Positions 12,394 through 25,163 of a stretch of DNA of 64,000 bases are shown here, piece after piece. The stretch lies in NCBI GenBank assembly GCA_030374805.1, contig JARGSG010000035.1, positions 434,001 through 498,000 of the forward strand, read 5' to 3'. A program made the position numbers and the translations under genes. Source of the stretch: Gracilaria gracilis. Taxonomy: Eukaryota > Rhodophyta > Florideophyceae > Gracilariales > Gracilariaceae. The notes under the pieces were generated by a model, which made no database searches, was not told the DNA's origin, and saw only the letters and a list, made by a program, of their open reading frames with translations. The stretch's first letter is position 1. The number at the start of each line of letters is the position of its first letter.

Positions 12394-13197
12394 CTATATA
12401 ATCCGGGCTCCGGCGATGAGCTTGCCGACAACTTGGACTCCAACAACTTTGCTCTCGTACCATACTAGGCACGTTCGACTCCCATCGACACAGCGATGCC
12501 TACCAACAACAACAACCCCTGTAACTCCAGTGCTCCCTCAGACGGGACTGCGCGAATGATAGCTGCCAGGCTGCGGTTCCGGTCGATGTCCTTGCCCCAA
12601 TCGTTGGGCGCTTCCGCTTCTAAGGCGGCATCTGTCGTGATGGCAGTAACTCCAGATCCGGCTGCCTTGTTCAAGTACCGACCTCCAGGCGACTGTCATC
12701 CGCGGTGTGCCCTTGTCTGACACGGTGACCGAGATGGTGAAGCTACAGGGCTTTGCGGTTCAGTGGTTCTCCTAAGATCGTGGGTCCGGTTTCGGACCGT
12801 CTGCCTTGTGATCGACCTCCTTGGTGGGGACCTCTGCGTAGATACAAATATACAGCTTGGCTCACATATTAAATGTTTCTGCTTTCTACTGAATTTAGCA
12901 ATTTCTCTTCATCCTTCCCCCTACTCAGGGGGCAGCACCCCTCGAGGGGCAGCTGCTCCCTATCTAAGGGAAATATTCTGCTTGAAGCGGCAAAATCCAA
13001 TTCTTCAACCTCCCTTTCTTAGGCTTCTTCTTCTATTCTACGGTATAGTGGTTTGTCTGCCGAAGTGGCAAATGTTCGGCATGAGCGGCATAGCTATTGT
13101 GGGCGTTAGACTTGGGCTTTGTCGAGCTTGTCCGGTGTCGGCCTGCCGGTTCATAGGTGGTGCTAAAGTACTTTCGAACACGGCAGGTGCTCGATAG
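12394..13197 (+). other. Antisense ORF region with TATA-like box in gypsy element A
   Basis: A TATA-like word (CTATATAAT) at 12,394-12,402 stands about 95 bp before an ATG at 12,496. That ATG opens a plus-strand frame, opposite to the element's own genes, with an Asn/Ser-rich start (MPTNNNNPCNSS). Further plus-strand open stretches follow to about 13,200 and on to 13,730. Element B has antisense ORFs in the same place between integrase and 3' LTR. No protein family is recognised, and the region is as decayed as the rest of the element. Confidence 0.35.
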
Positions 13198-13741
13198 GTT
13201 CGTGCGTGTCCTCCAAAGGGGGGTAGCCGTACCAAGCGACTTGGGATAATAGTTCTCCAGTAGAGTCTTGGCCGTGCTTCACTATTCGTGTCCACTACGA
13301 ACTCATGTTCTTTGAAGCTCTGCGCTGGAGACTTCACCAGTGTGTCCTCACCCGAGGCGGCTGAAGGGCCCTCATCAGAGTGGCGGCTGCTTATTCATCC
13401 ACTGTCGTGGCTGTTGCGGGTGGTGATAGCCTTCGGTTCCCGTTTCGGCGGCAATGCATCATGTACACCAGGTCTCGGTCGAGCTCCCCAGGGAGGTACT
13501 TGGAAGGTTACGCTCTCCGGTGAGGGGTCTGGGGCCACTTGCTTCCGGAGTTGCTGCGAGATCCCGTACAGGCGAACTGCGAGCTTTCAGTGTTTCGGCG
13601 AGACAGTCCCGCTCAACGGGGAACGAACCTTTGTGCGAGGGGCTAGCGAGTGGTGTTCTGTCACGTGCGTTGATGACGGTTCGCCACCCATGGCGAGCTG
13701 TGTGGTTCCAACCGTCTTGGTGCGGTGGTGATCCGTTTCAA

Positions 13742-14949
13742 TTACGTAACTACCTTTTTTGACGGCTCGTCACTCTCCGTGGCACTCTCCATGGCACGCG
13801 TGTGCCTACGGCGTGCACTGTGATGTGCATTGCCATCCTTCAAGGGAGGTATTTCACCCACGGGGCGTGCTGCGTGTCGCGCCGTGCGCGCGTCCAACTT
13901 ACTTGGTTTCTGCCCACCTAGAGTGGTCTCGAACTGTACGGATGTGGCCGTGTGTTCTGCACTTCCGGTGATGTCATCGACTAAGTCAATTGCCTCTCCC
14001 AAGTTTGGGTCTGGCTTTACAGTACGGTCTCTAACAACCAGTTTCTGTTCCGTATGCTCGGTCTTCTCGGCTGACATGGCAATATCCATCTTGCCTCCAT
14101 TCCGCAGTAGCAGTGCGTCGCCGTGTGTGTCTCTGGACGTCGGGCTTTGAACGGCGCCGCTGTTGTTGCCAGCCTGCGCGTCCACCGTCAACGACGTCAC
14201 TGAGCCACCGATACCGTCCACGTCGTGTTCCGTTGTCTTCGGATGCGCATCCCGTCTGCGCGTAGTGTCTCCGCATAAGAAGTTTGCTTGCAGAGGCGAC
14301 TACGAAGACGATAACTGTGCATCTCCTGACGTTTGGTGTTTAACGGGACACTTACTGCAACACGCCCGTGCGTTTCCCGTTCGCGACGGCAAAGCAAAAC
14401 CCACCACTTCCCCGACGTTGTCCCACGCTGGTGCCGTATCCGTTTGCAACGGCCTAGACTGCAAAGAAGCAGCGTAACGAGAATGAGCGTCCTTCTCCCC
14501 CTCCTCAGCTGGAGTTGCGGGGCCCGGGGCGATAATCTCAATGGTGGGCACCTTGCGTTTGTGCACATACGCATCTGGCCTAATTTTCTGGGTACGTTCC
14601 GACTCTGTAGGGAGTTCAGCCAGACCAGGCGCGGCGTGCTGTAAAATTGACAAGCCAAGCGGTGCGTCGCTGCCAGTGTCCGGAGGCGTTACCGGAGTAG
14701 CACCCAACGTGGTTGGTCCGAGTTGAGTTTCGTGCACAGTAGGTTCCAGCGGTGGTGCCAGCGTAACGCGATCACGCGAGAAGCGTTCGTGCCCACCCTT
14801 GACGTCAACGAGAACCGCAGTGTTGTTGACAGAAATGACCCTTTAGAGACCGTCCGCGATCGGAGAAAGCTTGTGGCGTTTCTCTTTTCCCGGACTGCAT
14901 TATTCTTTCCGGAGAAAGACGTAGCCACCTTCCCTGATGTGTGAGGCAT
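13742..14949 (-). other. Integrase C-terminal domain and disordered tail of element A
   Basis: At about 14,950-14,700 the minus strand encodes the small C-terminal domain usual after gypsy integrase cores, with an FSRDRVTLAPPLEPT block. It is followed by a long Pro/Thr/Glu-rich, probably disordered tail reaching about 13,740. I see no convincing chromodomain. This is part of the fossil element. Confidence 0.5.
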
Positions 14950-14959
14950 TCCTTCGCAC

Positions 14960-15680
14960 TCGTGTCAAAATTTGGCTTTTAGTAAGCTTGCGGTTTATCG
15001 ATTTGCTGCCTAACTATGGAAATCATTTGCTTCAGCTACTGCTTCCAGGTTTCCCTGTGTAGACGGGGTAAAGGGAACTTATCCAGTGTAGTTTGGGGCT
15101 AGACGGCCACCGATGGTGGAGCACGCGATAAGACCAGTTCGAACGGAGAGATCTAAGTAATACGATGTACCTGCGTATTGTATGCATTATGTCACCATAT
15201 TGGTGTAGAGATCCCATTCCGACGGGTGCTCAGCAACGAAAGTTTGCAGCGCATTCAGCATAGTGGATTGAAGCGCTCCACTTGGCCGTTACTTCAAAAA
15301 CGTCGCAGCTAATTGCGACAAACTTTCCGATAGTAGATCAATCGGTGTTCCATAGACAAAGACCCGGTGGGTTGCGAACGCTTGCGCAACCGCACTGGCG
15401 GTGATCTTTGTCAGAGAAACTGTCCGCAGCAGCTTGGAAAAGCGGTCGGTTTTGAAAATAGAAACAGATTACCTCGGCGTCTCCTGATAAACTAGCCGGG
15501 TATTTCAATCGTCACGAACACGAATGGGGCCCTTGCGGGGAAGAGTACCAACTGTTTGGAGTACTTCCGCAGTTCGACGCAGTTCGACGCACAACCAGAA
15601 CATCCTCGAGTAGTTGCATACGCATTTAATGCCATACCTGGCCAATAAAAGTCCTTTCTGAAGGTGTAGTACAACTTCCT
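14960..15680 (-). other. Integrase zinc-binding and core region of element A
   Basis: The minus strand shows an integrase zinc-binding (HHCC) block near 15,680-15,550, with FRKDFYWPGM and the Cys pair of CSGCASNC. Core remnants follow, including a QVERFN motif near 15,270. In gypsy elements this enzyme inserts the cDNA. Decayed. Confidence 0.6.
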
Positions 15681-16059
15681 TCGACCAGGATGGCCGAAAA
15701 CTTCGCTTAATGCGACAGGTATAAGACTAGAGATTGAAGCGAATGAGGTTCCACAATATGTGGGCGTTCAGTAACCGTTCGCACCACCATTCAGACGGGC
15801 ACAAACTTTACTGCATAATGGGTCCGTATGCTGTTCCCGAATCAATTTTTCTGGTGTTATCTGCACGAATGATCCTGGGACAGGTTCCGTATCTGAAACG
15901 GATAAGACAGAGTCATTGACATCCCACCATTCCGATTCTTCGTCACCGGCGTCCTCCATGAGGAAACATGGTATTTCTAGATGATCCACTGGTTCAGCTT
16001 CGGCTGCGGTCGGCGAGTGGGAAAGTGCATCAGCCTGAATGTTCAGGTTTTTTTTCTGT

Positions 16060-17450
16060 ACCTCACATCGAAGTCGAATTCCGATAATCGGAGTCTTCAC
16101 CGCACCAAGCCGCCAGAGGCTCCGCAATAGAGAGGAGCCATCGCAGGGCCGAATGGTCGGTATGGACGGTGAATTGAACTCTAATGAAGTACGGTCGTAG
16201 GGTCTGGAGTGCCCAGAAGACTTCCAAGCACTCTTTTTCGGGTACCGAGTAATTCATTTCATGAACGTTAAGGCTTCGATACCAAAAACGAATTGGAAGT
16301 CGTTCGCCAGTCTCTGCGGCCTGAAACAGAGCACAGCCGATCTGCAAATTGCTGGCATTCGTATCGATGGCGTACGGCAGTCCGAGTTTTGGCAAGGAAA
16401 AAGTTGGCGGCGACGTCAGTGTATCGATGAGCGTTGAGAATGCTGTTGTCCTATTGTCATCGAATGGTTGCAGTTTGACTGGCTGTCTCTTCGCAGAAGT
16501 TCGTTCAATGAAGCTGCTATATCCCCGAAGTGCGGGATAAAACGACGGTAGGAATTGCAAAGGCCGAGGAAGGATCAGATTTCCGTTTGAGTCCGTGTGT
16601 GTTTAGCCTCCTTTAGGGACCGCACACGTACAGCGCCTATCGATACCCGTCCGGGACGGATTATGGGGTCGAGATATTTCACGGTATCGGTAAAGAACTC
16701 GTACTTTTTTCACTTCAGTGTAATGCCTGCATATCGTAGGACTCGCATCACTTCCCGAACATGGATCAATTGCTCGTTCAGGGTACTGGAGAACACAATG
16801 ATAGCGTCCCTGCATAACAGACACGTCTTCCACTTAAAGCGGGCTAGCAAGATATCCACTGCTCTTTGGAAAGTGACGCGGGCGTTCGTGAGCCCAAAGG
16901 TTTTCCGGTTCAGTCGGTGTAGTCCTCGATGAAATACAAAAGCCGTATTATCACGGCCCTCTGCCCTACTGGTACTTGTCAATATCCCCGGTTTGCGGAG
17001 AGGGTCGTGAACATCTGTGCGCCTCCTAGCGAATCGATACATTCGCCCATCCTCGGGATGGAATACACGTCTTTGACGGTAGCCACGTTTAGCTTGCGGT
17101 AATCTATATACAAAAACGCTAAGACCTATCGGGTTTGGGAAAGAGTACCACGGGCGAGACCGATGGCGACTGAGCTGGTTCAAAGACTCCAGCTCAGAGC
17201 ATCTTCTCGACTTGAGTCTTTTCTTTGTCCCGAGCTGTCGGTCCTGGCTTGTAAGAATGTTGCGAGATTGGCCAAGTGTTCGGCAGCAATCCGTCCGATG
17301 TTTGGCGATCCCAATCTTATCAGGGGAACCGTCTCATATGGGGGTGAACTCACGTAGCATATTCCGTAACTTTTCATGGTTAAAGTCCAGAGGTTCGAGC
17401 TCCTGTACGGTGTTTGTCTTCTCATATCCAGGTGATTCTGGCCTTCCTTT
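16060..17450 (-). other. Reverse transcriptase and RNase H region of element A
   Basis: Blocks typical of gypsy RT (HRLNRKTFGLTNARVTFQRA near 16,880) are followed by RNase H. The latter shows DTNASNLQIGCALFQ, RFWYRSLNVHEMNYSVPEKE and TDHSALRWLLS at about 16,500-16,140. This is a fossil with several interruptions. Confidence 0.75.
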
Positions 17451-18989
17451 CGACGTTGTCGGCGTTGCTTCTATCGGCGGGTTCGAAACTTCTTCACCCG
17501 ACTAGTAGCGCTGCGTATCCCGACGAATTCTTCGGTACAGTTGCAGCTGAAAGGGAATCAGCGCACTTTCACTCTCCCTCCTCTTCTTCGAGGATTGCGA
17601 GAACATCGGTGGTATAGACCTGTGTGGGTACAATTGTCACCGAGTGTGGTAACATAGAACCAATTACATCGCTCTTTACCAACCTCTGTTGAGAGGAGCT
17701 AAAATTAGCAAGCAATACCCTGAAGGGCTTTCTGGCTCGACGAGTACAATCGCATTCGTAAGGGCTAGTTTCAGTCCTTTGTAAAAGAAAGGAAATTGTT
17801 CAACCGTTTATAAGCCGTGCTATGCGGACGTAGCCGTGATTTAGGTCTGGGGTTCCGGGGGAATGCAAATAGACCAGGCCACTCTGAGCTTCGTCGACGA
17901 GCGGTGTAATTCCGACGGCTGTTGAGCCACCGGCAAGGGAAGTTGCTTCTTAAAAGCCTTTCATGAATTTCGCCGGACAATTGGCCTAGTTGTGCCGTCC
18001 TCCAGTTATACGGTTCTTTTCCGTGGTCGAATTGCTTCGACAAAAGTCGCAGAAATCACATCCGAGTAATATCGGCGCAGCTAAACGCTTGCAAACGAAA
18101 AAGATCAGGCGGACAACGCAACGGCCGAGCCTGAAAATCAGGTCAATTACTCATATGATTGAAAGTGGTCTATTACTTTCCTTCGCTATATCGGTCGGAG
18201 GAGCCAGCAAAATCTGAGACAATAAATGTGGCGGAGTAAGTGATTGAACCAAAAATTTTGGGCTAGCACCCGTATCAAGAAAGGATAACTGCCGTACCAT
18301 ATAATGGTCGGATGTACCGAATTCGGCAAAATCTTTCTAGTTTCGTTTCGCCATGACTGGAATCTATCTGGTGCACGGACTTTGCGTGACCGTACCCAAG
18401 GGCGACGGAAAACCACGAAGTGTTTCGAGTCCACATCTGTCGGGTCCATTTTCTTCGTAAGGATCGTGACCGGGGAGCAAAGCTTTGCAGCCTCCGGCGC
18501 GCCCGAGCTCGACTTTGGTTGCCCCGCTGCTTCAAAAGAGGCTCCCATGCTCAGTTTTTCAAAGCGCCGCCGCCATTCTGCGGAAGCATTTGGTCCGCCG
18601 GCGTGGCTACCGTTTCACCTTGAGGTGGTGAAGGTTACTGTTTTCCGGGCTGAATATCCGCCTTAGCACGAAGGTACGATTTGTCGGGAACATATTTCCG
18701 TTCGGCGGGGGTCAACGACCCATAATGGAGAACAATTTTTGCCATCTCTCTGAATGGGGACATACAGTACGGGGCAACATGACCATGTTTGTAACAAATA
18801 AGGCATATGAGCTGACGAAGAGAATCTACATTGGGCGGCCCTCGCTCCTGTCGCGGGGGTTGCGACCCTTACAACCGGAAGGGGAGTTTTTATACCTGCT
18901 AGAGTGCGGCACTGGCAGTGCCGGAACATGATTACGGGCGTACAAAGTGGCATCCGAATCTGTAGTAGTCGGTCCCACTCTAAATGGCA

Positions 18990-20368
18990 GGTAATACGTT
19001 GCCAACGATTGGTCACTCTGCAATAAGTGCCCGTTTTCTTAGTTGGCGTGGGCGGACTCTCTCGATTGAGGCTGTGATGAATCCCTCTCTTTCAAGTGGA
19101 AGAGTCGGCGTGTGCGAGACTTAATGCCGGCGCGTGCTTGGGCCGCATCACCCTCAGCTTGGGTAAATTTAATCACCTCCAGATAAGAGGCCTTGCGCTT
19201 GCTCTCTTCATAACGGGGCAACCAAAGTCTTAATCGGAGGAACAAATAAATCCACGAACATGGTACATCGCTCGGCCACAGAGTAGAGGTTTTTACAGCG
19301 TTGAAGTGCCTTATTCAGGCGTGTAGAATGAACTGTCTCCGCCTCTTCCGGTACTTGCTTCGTGTCGCGCACTGCAATTATGGCATCTTGAATTGCGTTC
19401 CCGGAAGCATAGGATCGTAGGAGGTACTTCACAGCCTCCGTTCAGCAGGTTACTCCTCCTTCAGAAGCACGACACGATCGACGGACTGAGTTGTACTGGT
19501 TCTCGGCCATAACGTCTAAAAGGTAAGGCAGTGCGATGTAGGCTTGCGCCTCGGACATCCAAAGTACATCGGCTTCCCCAACATATCGGGAGAGAAAATC
19601 GAACACAAGGATTGGATCCCGCCCAAAGAACTTATTGGGATTCAGTGCGAGCTCAAGCCGCTTGATGTGGTCTTTCACCAGTTCAGTCTTGCGAGGGGTT
19701 TTTTCTCCACTGGAGTCTTCCAGCCGATAATATCGGTACAACCACAACTTCCGATACAATAGATTCCCGGCTTTAGCTCCTTAAGTCCAAGGGGCTTCCG
19801 TCCTTACATGCGGCTCCGTACGGCGCCTTGCGTGGCCTCGGTGGCCCAAAACCGGGTAGCATGAGAGCGTCGGGGCTCGCCCTCACTCTCCGAAGAATCG
19901 GTAGGCGAATCTCTGACCCGAGCTTTAGACCCAGGGGTGAAGAATAAGACTAGTCAGGCTCCAATTTAACCTTTCTCCTCTTTTCCACATGGCGGTTCCT
20001 GGAGCGGTGCGACTTCCGAGAACCTTCGCAAGACAGTGCCCCGGGCACCACAGCACCGTGGATGATGTGCGCTAGACTATTTCCAGATGGGCCGGTAAGC
20101 GGTTTAAAAGATCAGTTGCCTGCTCATGCAGAACAGCCGATACGTTTCGTTCTTACATGATATGGTTGATATCAGACCTTAAGGCATGGACCTCTTCCGA
20201 AACATCCTGAACATCCGCTTCGTACAGCCATTGCCTGAGTTCCATAATGTCGTAAATCATAGCCACGTGAGAGTCCTGCATCAAGCGCACTTGTGCCTCT
20301 AATTTACGGAGGGTATCCTGGTCGGACCTCGACGATATGGCTTCGGCCGGTTGGGCAGAATTAGCCAA
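18990..20368 (-). other. gag-like region of gypsy element A
   Basis: A minus-strand region with a coiled-coil-like start (MANSAQPAEAISSRSDQDTL...). Downstream blocks resemble the capsid-like part of gypsy gag, such as NPNKFFGRDPILVFDFLSRY, comparable to KFSGKDPILVLRFLVAF in element B. It is decayed into several open stretches. Confidence 0.6.
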
Positions 20369-20716
20369 TTTTTGAGCCGGTGGGACCCCATTGTTGGAAC
20401 GGGGGCCACAGGAAGCCGGTGCTTGAGCGATATCACATAGGACGTGCAGTACATCGGTTGGTAATGACGGGAGGCTCTGAGCTAGTCCACATGATTCGGG
20501 TGGTCTGGCAATTGGGGCAGGTAGAGATCCGACCTTCTAGCGACTGTTGATACGGCAAGATTTCTTTGTCTGCCGAAGCAATCTGGAAAATTGAACGAAC
20601 AATTACAGCTTCCAGTAATGGTCTAAAGCGGATACTGCCAATGCAGAGAAAACCAGAACCAGTTTCCATTCCAACTAACGTTGGCAAAAAAACCATAAAA
20701 TGGTCGCGAGAACACT

Positions 20717-20990
20717 TATGGGACAAAAGCGGGAACGGAAAGAAAGAACACAAACCCCGCCTGCGGCTTCGCACATCAGGTGTTTCGCCTTGCTGCCTTT
20801 TGGGGCAGAGCACTGGCCGATCCCTCGAATGAGGCCAACACAGACCGGCCGTAACTCCAGGTGGCCTCTTCCTGAGTTGCAGACGGAGGTTGAGGTTAGC
20901 AATCACGGAGCGAAAAAGATGGAATTCACTGGGTGTGATGTCTCTTGCAACGGACGGGGCAAAATAGAAGGTAGTAAAACGAGCCGTACT
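20717..20990 (-). repeat. Partial 5' LTR of gypsy element A
   Basis: Roughly 270 bp matching 11,491-11,768 in direct orientation; the shared stretch includes GGGAACG and AAAGAAAGAACACAAACC. The match ends at about 20,990, where unrelated retroelement coding sequence begins, so this LTR seems truncated. Confidence 0.65.
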
Positions 20991-22500
20991 GCGTCCCTTG
21001 AAAAATTATCAATGAGAACGCCACCACTATGGCAAAGCCACTTCATGTCACGAAGAGTGAAGTGCGACTGCACATGGAGCTTCGTCGCAAAGCGCTTGGC
21101 TTCGTTAAGCGACTGTTCTTCCATCGCAGTGTTGGAGAAAAGGACTCTCTGTGTTGAGAAGAATGACTTGAATGACTCGGTCACCGCAGGGAAAACAGCT
21201 AGGTGAGTGCGGCGATTGTTCTGATCTCCCAATGTGTACGTGGGGAGTTTCGCTTCGCGTTCGCACAATCCGAGAGTTGAAGGTATAACCAAAGTGTTTT
21301 CTCAACCGAGCAAATTTGATTGCGAGACGAAGTTATTTCCGAGGAGAAGAGGGTCATCTCTGTCAATGAGGTAGAATTTCAACGTGACTTTCTCGTCATT
21401 TGAAGAGGTAACGAGAAGGTTCTTCACTGCAAAGAAAAGCTTAGGTTTCTCACAATTGGTACCAGAGCCATGATAGAAAGGTTCACAATCTAGTTCTGCA
21501 ATCACGAGATGGATGCCCATGGCGATCGCTAAGGCGGCGGCAGAGAAGATTCGGCCAACACTTCGCGGACAGCCAATATCAATGATTGGATTAGGATCAG
21601 TTGAGCCTTCTAACACTTACGATGTCGCCCTAACCCACGCTTTCAGGAATGATTGCGTTTGTATGGGCTGGTGCCTGAGTGAAAATCCGAAGGTTGATCA
21701 CGGTTATCCTTTCCGGTCGCACCTTGGTGGGTTTTCGGGTGAGTAACGGTCTGGTTATCCTGAGAAAAGTTCTGTTCAGTCCTTGACGCTCCAATTTCAT
21801 TTTCTTCGTAAGGAAGGATGGAGAGGGGCAAGCGTTATTACCAGCCATGTGACACGGATCACTACAATCGAATCAGAACGGTGCTTCCTTTTTTTTCTTT
21901 GAACCGGCTTTCCTTTTGCGGTAAGAGCGTGACACTGAGGTTGATGAATGAAGTTCGAGAGCTCGTACACCCATACGGGAGAACACACTTCCTTCGACTT
22001 TCTGAGACATCGCTAAGAGGGCAGTCTGCACCCCCTGACCTACGATATTCTTCAGGTCAGCCTTGTTGATATGAGTGGAATAGCTTCCGGGCGTGAAGAA
22101 AGGTTTTCCATGACAGTTACGGTGTTATCCAGATTGAGACGACAGCGCGGAGATGGGTTGAGAATGTTGAAGCCTTGCGGAGGCGGAGTGCTGGGGTCAT
22201 CACTTACGTTTGGTAGGCCTTTCAGTGAGTTGGCTACTTCAGTAATTTTTTATTTGTATACCATAGCTTTTTCTTAGTCAAATCGTGATCATCGCGCTTG
22301 AAGAAACGGGGATGCAGCTTCTTCATCATTTTTAATAGTTTGTCAACCAATTTTTCGAAAAGAGATTTATTGAGGACGAGCTTGTGCAAAACTGACGACT
22401 CTTTCTTCTCCATCCGTGCTTACGCAAGTGTAATGAGCTCAAGCTTGGCGTTCTAAAAAGTTTCTTCAATGAGTAGTGAGTTGTTCAGAAGCAAAATGGC
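20990..22500 (-). mobile_element. Retroelement relic with gag-like and protease-like parts
   Basis: On the minus strand a Lys-rich helical stretch (about 22,480-22,250) and a low-complexity middle part precede a block at 21,616-21,300. That block has the look of a retroelement aspartic protease end (IDIGCPRSVGRI near the start, DRDDPLLLGNNF near the end). A further open stretch reaches about 20,990. Nothing resembling RT remains here. It is a broken fossil of uncertain family, adjoining the truncated LTR of element A. Confidence 0.4.
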
Positions 22501-22980
22501 TACAAGTTCCCGAACTTCAGACGAGAACGGGAGACCTCTATGCATGAGATGCTTGTTTCGTATAAAAAGGCCCGAGCAGTCTCATTTTGAAAACATTTGG
22601 CCTCAAAATTTCTGGTTTAACATTGATATTTCTCTTTTACTCCACAAAGAACGTTTTCTGGATTTTTGTTATTTTTTCTTTATTTCTAAAATTTATCTTA
22701 GTTTTGGCGGCTTAGTTTTTTGGTCTTTTTAACAAAATAAAAAGCACAGGAGATGGAATGGGTTTCTATTGCGTTTAGGTTTTAAAGGGTCTTTTGCAGA
22801 TTATTTACGTTTAGTTTTGGAGAAGGAAGTTTTTCGTCGGTGGGGATGTGGCGAGGACCCAATACCCAATACTGGCACACCCTAAAAAGAAACATTTGGC
22901 CGGTACTGTAGTTTACTTTGTGTAAAGCGGCAAAGCTAGTGTAACGCTTCACATATTACGAGAATCTATTCACACAACCG
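22500..22980. other. Gap with no recognised feature
   Basis: T-rich sequence around 22,620-22,740 and mixed sequence after it. I see no gene or repeat structure. Confidence 0.5.
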
Positions 22981-25010
22981 GTGGTACAGCCTCACACGTT
23001 TCTTTCGCCCGCTTACGCCCGCCCGTCTACCACGCGCCGCTCGCAACCGCCCCGCCCATTGCGCCCACCACGCCCGCCCGTCCACCACGCGCCGCTCGCC
23101 GCCGCCGTGCCCGTCGCGCCCACCACGCCCGCCCGTTCACCACGCACTGCCCACCCACCACCCGCCGCCGCCAAAACCAAGCACCACCGGCTGCCGCCCC
23201 TCCCGTTCCACCCACCACGCCCGCCCCAGCACTACGCCCCCGATTACCCCCCACCCGTCTACCACTCAACGCTCTCCACCGGCCCACCCGTTGGGCCCAC
23301 CATGCCCGCCCGTCCACCCCGCACCGCCCACGCACCTCCCACCCCCGCCGAAACCAAGCACCGTCCGCCGCCGGCCCACCCGCTGCGCCCACCACGCACG
23401 CCCCTCCACTACGCACCGTTTACCCCTGGCTCACCCGTCGCCGCCCCGTCCGCTGCTGCGCCACACGCCACCTCTCCCGTTCCCGCGCCGCACGCTACCG
23501 TCCGTTGTTTTTGGCCTCGCCCGCCCGTCCACCACGCACTACCCGCTGCTGCCCAACCTGTTGCTGCGCCGCACCTCACGCCTCCCGTTGCCACGCCGCA
23601 CGCCACACCCCGTTGGTTTTGAGCCTCCCTCGTCCCCTATTTTGCTCCAGCCCGCCGCCCGTCTCCTGCCGCTTTTATTCTCGCCCGCCGCCCGCAACAC
23701 GCCGCTTGCCGCTCCTATGTTCTCTGCCATAAGCCGTCCATCCATCACGCACCGCCCGCCGCCTCCACTGCGCCACCCGCCGCCGCCATTCCTTGCATTG
23801 GCTCGTGCTGCCAGTCACTGGCACCCCTTGAATTCTGGCTCGTGCCGCTCGCCGCCCAGTTGCGGGGTTCTCTAGATCTTCTCCCGCCCCCCCTCGCGTT
23901 GCTCTCGAGATCTTTGCCCGCCGCCTTTCCGCCGTTTTCGGTTTTTGTCTTGACGGCACCTACCGCTTGCCGTCCTCCGCCGGCCGCCCTTGTTCCCGCC
24001 CGGTGCCGGTTGCTTGCTGCTTTTACAACCTTCCGCCGCCCTTGTTCCCACCCGTTGCCGGTCTTGTGCCGCTTTGGCGCCCGCCCGCTGCTTGCCACCC
24101 GCTTTTTTGTCCAGCTCATCAACGTCGCTCCTGCGAGCCGCCTGCCACCTGCTGCTCTTTCTCCAGCCCACCGCTCACGCCTCTTGGTCCCAATCAGCGA
24201 AGACACTCGTAGATTTTGCTCCGGCCCACCAAAACTGTCACCGTTTTTTAAGCTAGCGCTCCTCGCCGCAGCCCACCCGCCCGCCACATCCCGCCGTCTG
24301 CCGCCCCCCAACCCTTGGTCCCGCCGTCTGCCGCCCCCCAACCCTTGGTCCCGCCGTCTGCCGCCCCCCAGCCCTTGGTCCCGCCAACTCACCACCTTCG
24401 CCCTCCCGTCACCCTTGATCCCACCCACCGCCCGCCATACTTGCTCCCGTTCTCCGTTTGCTACTTTTGCTCCCACCCGCCGCCCGCTGACCGCCGCTTT
24501 TGCTCCCACCTGCCACAACTTGGCTGCCGCTTTTGATCCAACCTGGCTTCGTTGCTCTCCAGCTCGCACCGCTCGCCGTCGCCGCTTCCCCAGCACCCCC
24601 CGGCGTTGCCTTCCCGCCACCCTCGCTCCGGCCCACCGCTCCCCGCTTTTGCTCTCCAGCTCACGCCAACCGCTGTTGCACGCCGCCTGCCGCTCTTTCT
24701 TTTGAGCTCCTCTCCCGCCGCCGTTACGCCTTTTCTGACGCCATTCTGACGCCTTTCAGCGCCCGGCGCCTTTGCTTTTGCCTGGTTATCTTGCACCCGC
24801 CCACCGTCTGCCGCTCTTGCTCTCACCCGCCGCCTGCCACTCTTCCTCCCTCCTGCCCCATGCCGCTCGTCACTCTTCCTCCGGCCCACTGCCAACTACT
24901 GGGGCTCTCTAGTTCACGCCGCTCGACGCCGCTTGCCGCCAGCCACCCGCCACCTTGCACTCTTGCTCTTCAGCTCTTCTACGGCCGCCATTATGCCTAC
25001 TAGGGCTACC
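22981..25010. repeat. C-rich degenerate short-repeat tract, about 2 kb
   Basis: The plus strand is dominated by CGCCCGCCCGTCCACCACGC-like words in the first half (to about 23,600). In the second half CCGCCGCTTTTGCTCCC-like words dominate. A clean triple repeat of about 30 bp (CCGCCCCCCAACCCTTGGTC) stands at about 24,297-24,385. Because stops are rare in such sequence, long ORFs arise on both strands (up to 291 codons on - and 287 on +), Pro/Ala/His-rich one way and Gly/Arg-rich the other. Nothing marks any of them as real, so I read this as a degenerate minisatellite. Confidence 0.65.
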
Positions 25011-25163
25011 ATCTTGACGCCGCCACCCTCGCGCTGGCCACGCCGTTCTCGTCTGCTAGATAAAGACGTACATCTGCTGGGTAACTGGGCCAAGAGCAGG
25101 TTGGCACACTGAGAACGTTGGAAGGATAGGGGCTTTACGTATACCTACTCACTGGAATCGCTT

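Larger units (their letters stand above)
11491..20990 (-). mobile_element. Ty3/gypsy LTR retroelement A (decayed fossil)
   Basis: A minus-strand gypsy element. Reading from high to low coordinates it has a partial 5' LTR (about 20,717-20,990), gag (about 20,370-19,000), a protease/linker region, reverse transcriptase and RNase H (about 17,450-16,060), integrase (about 15,680-14,700) and a long tail before the 3' LTR (11,491-12,333). The LTR copies share about 250 bp. The domain order pol = RT-RH-IN marks Ty3/gypsy. The element is clearly broken in many places, probably more than ten, and is older than element B. Its left end abuts piggyBac relic PB1. The right LTR appears truncated against another retroelement relic, so no target duplication can be read. 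Confidence 0.82.

Noticed and set aside
23745-24705. Long overlapping ORFs of 291 and 287 codons on opposite strands
   Set aside because: Both follow from C-rich repeat composition with few stops; neither has a domain or a plausible start context.
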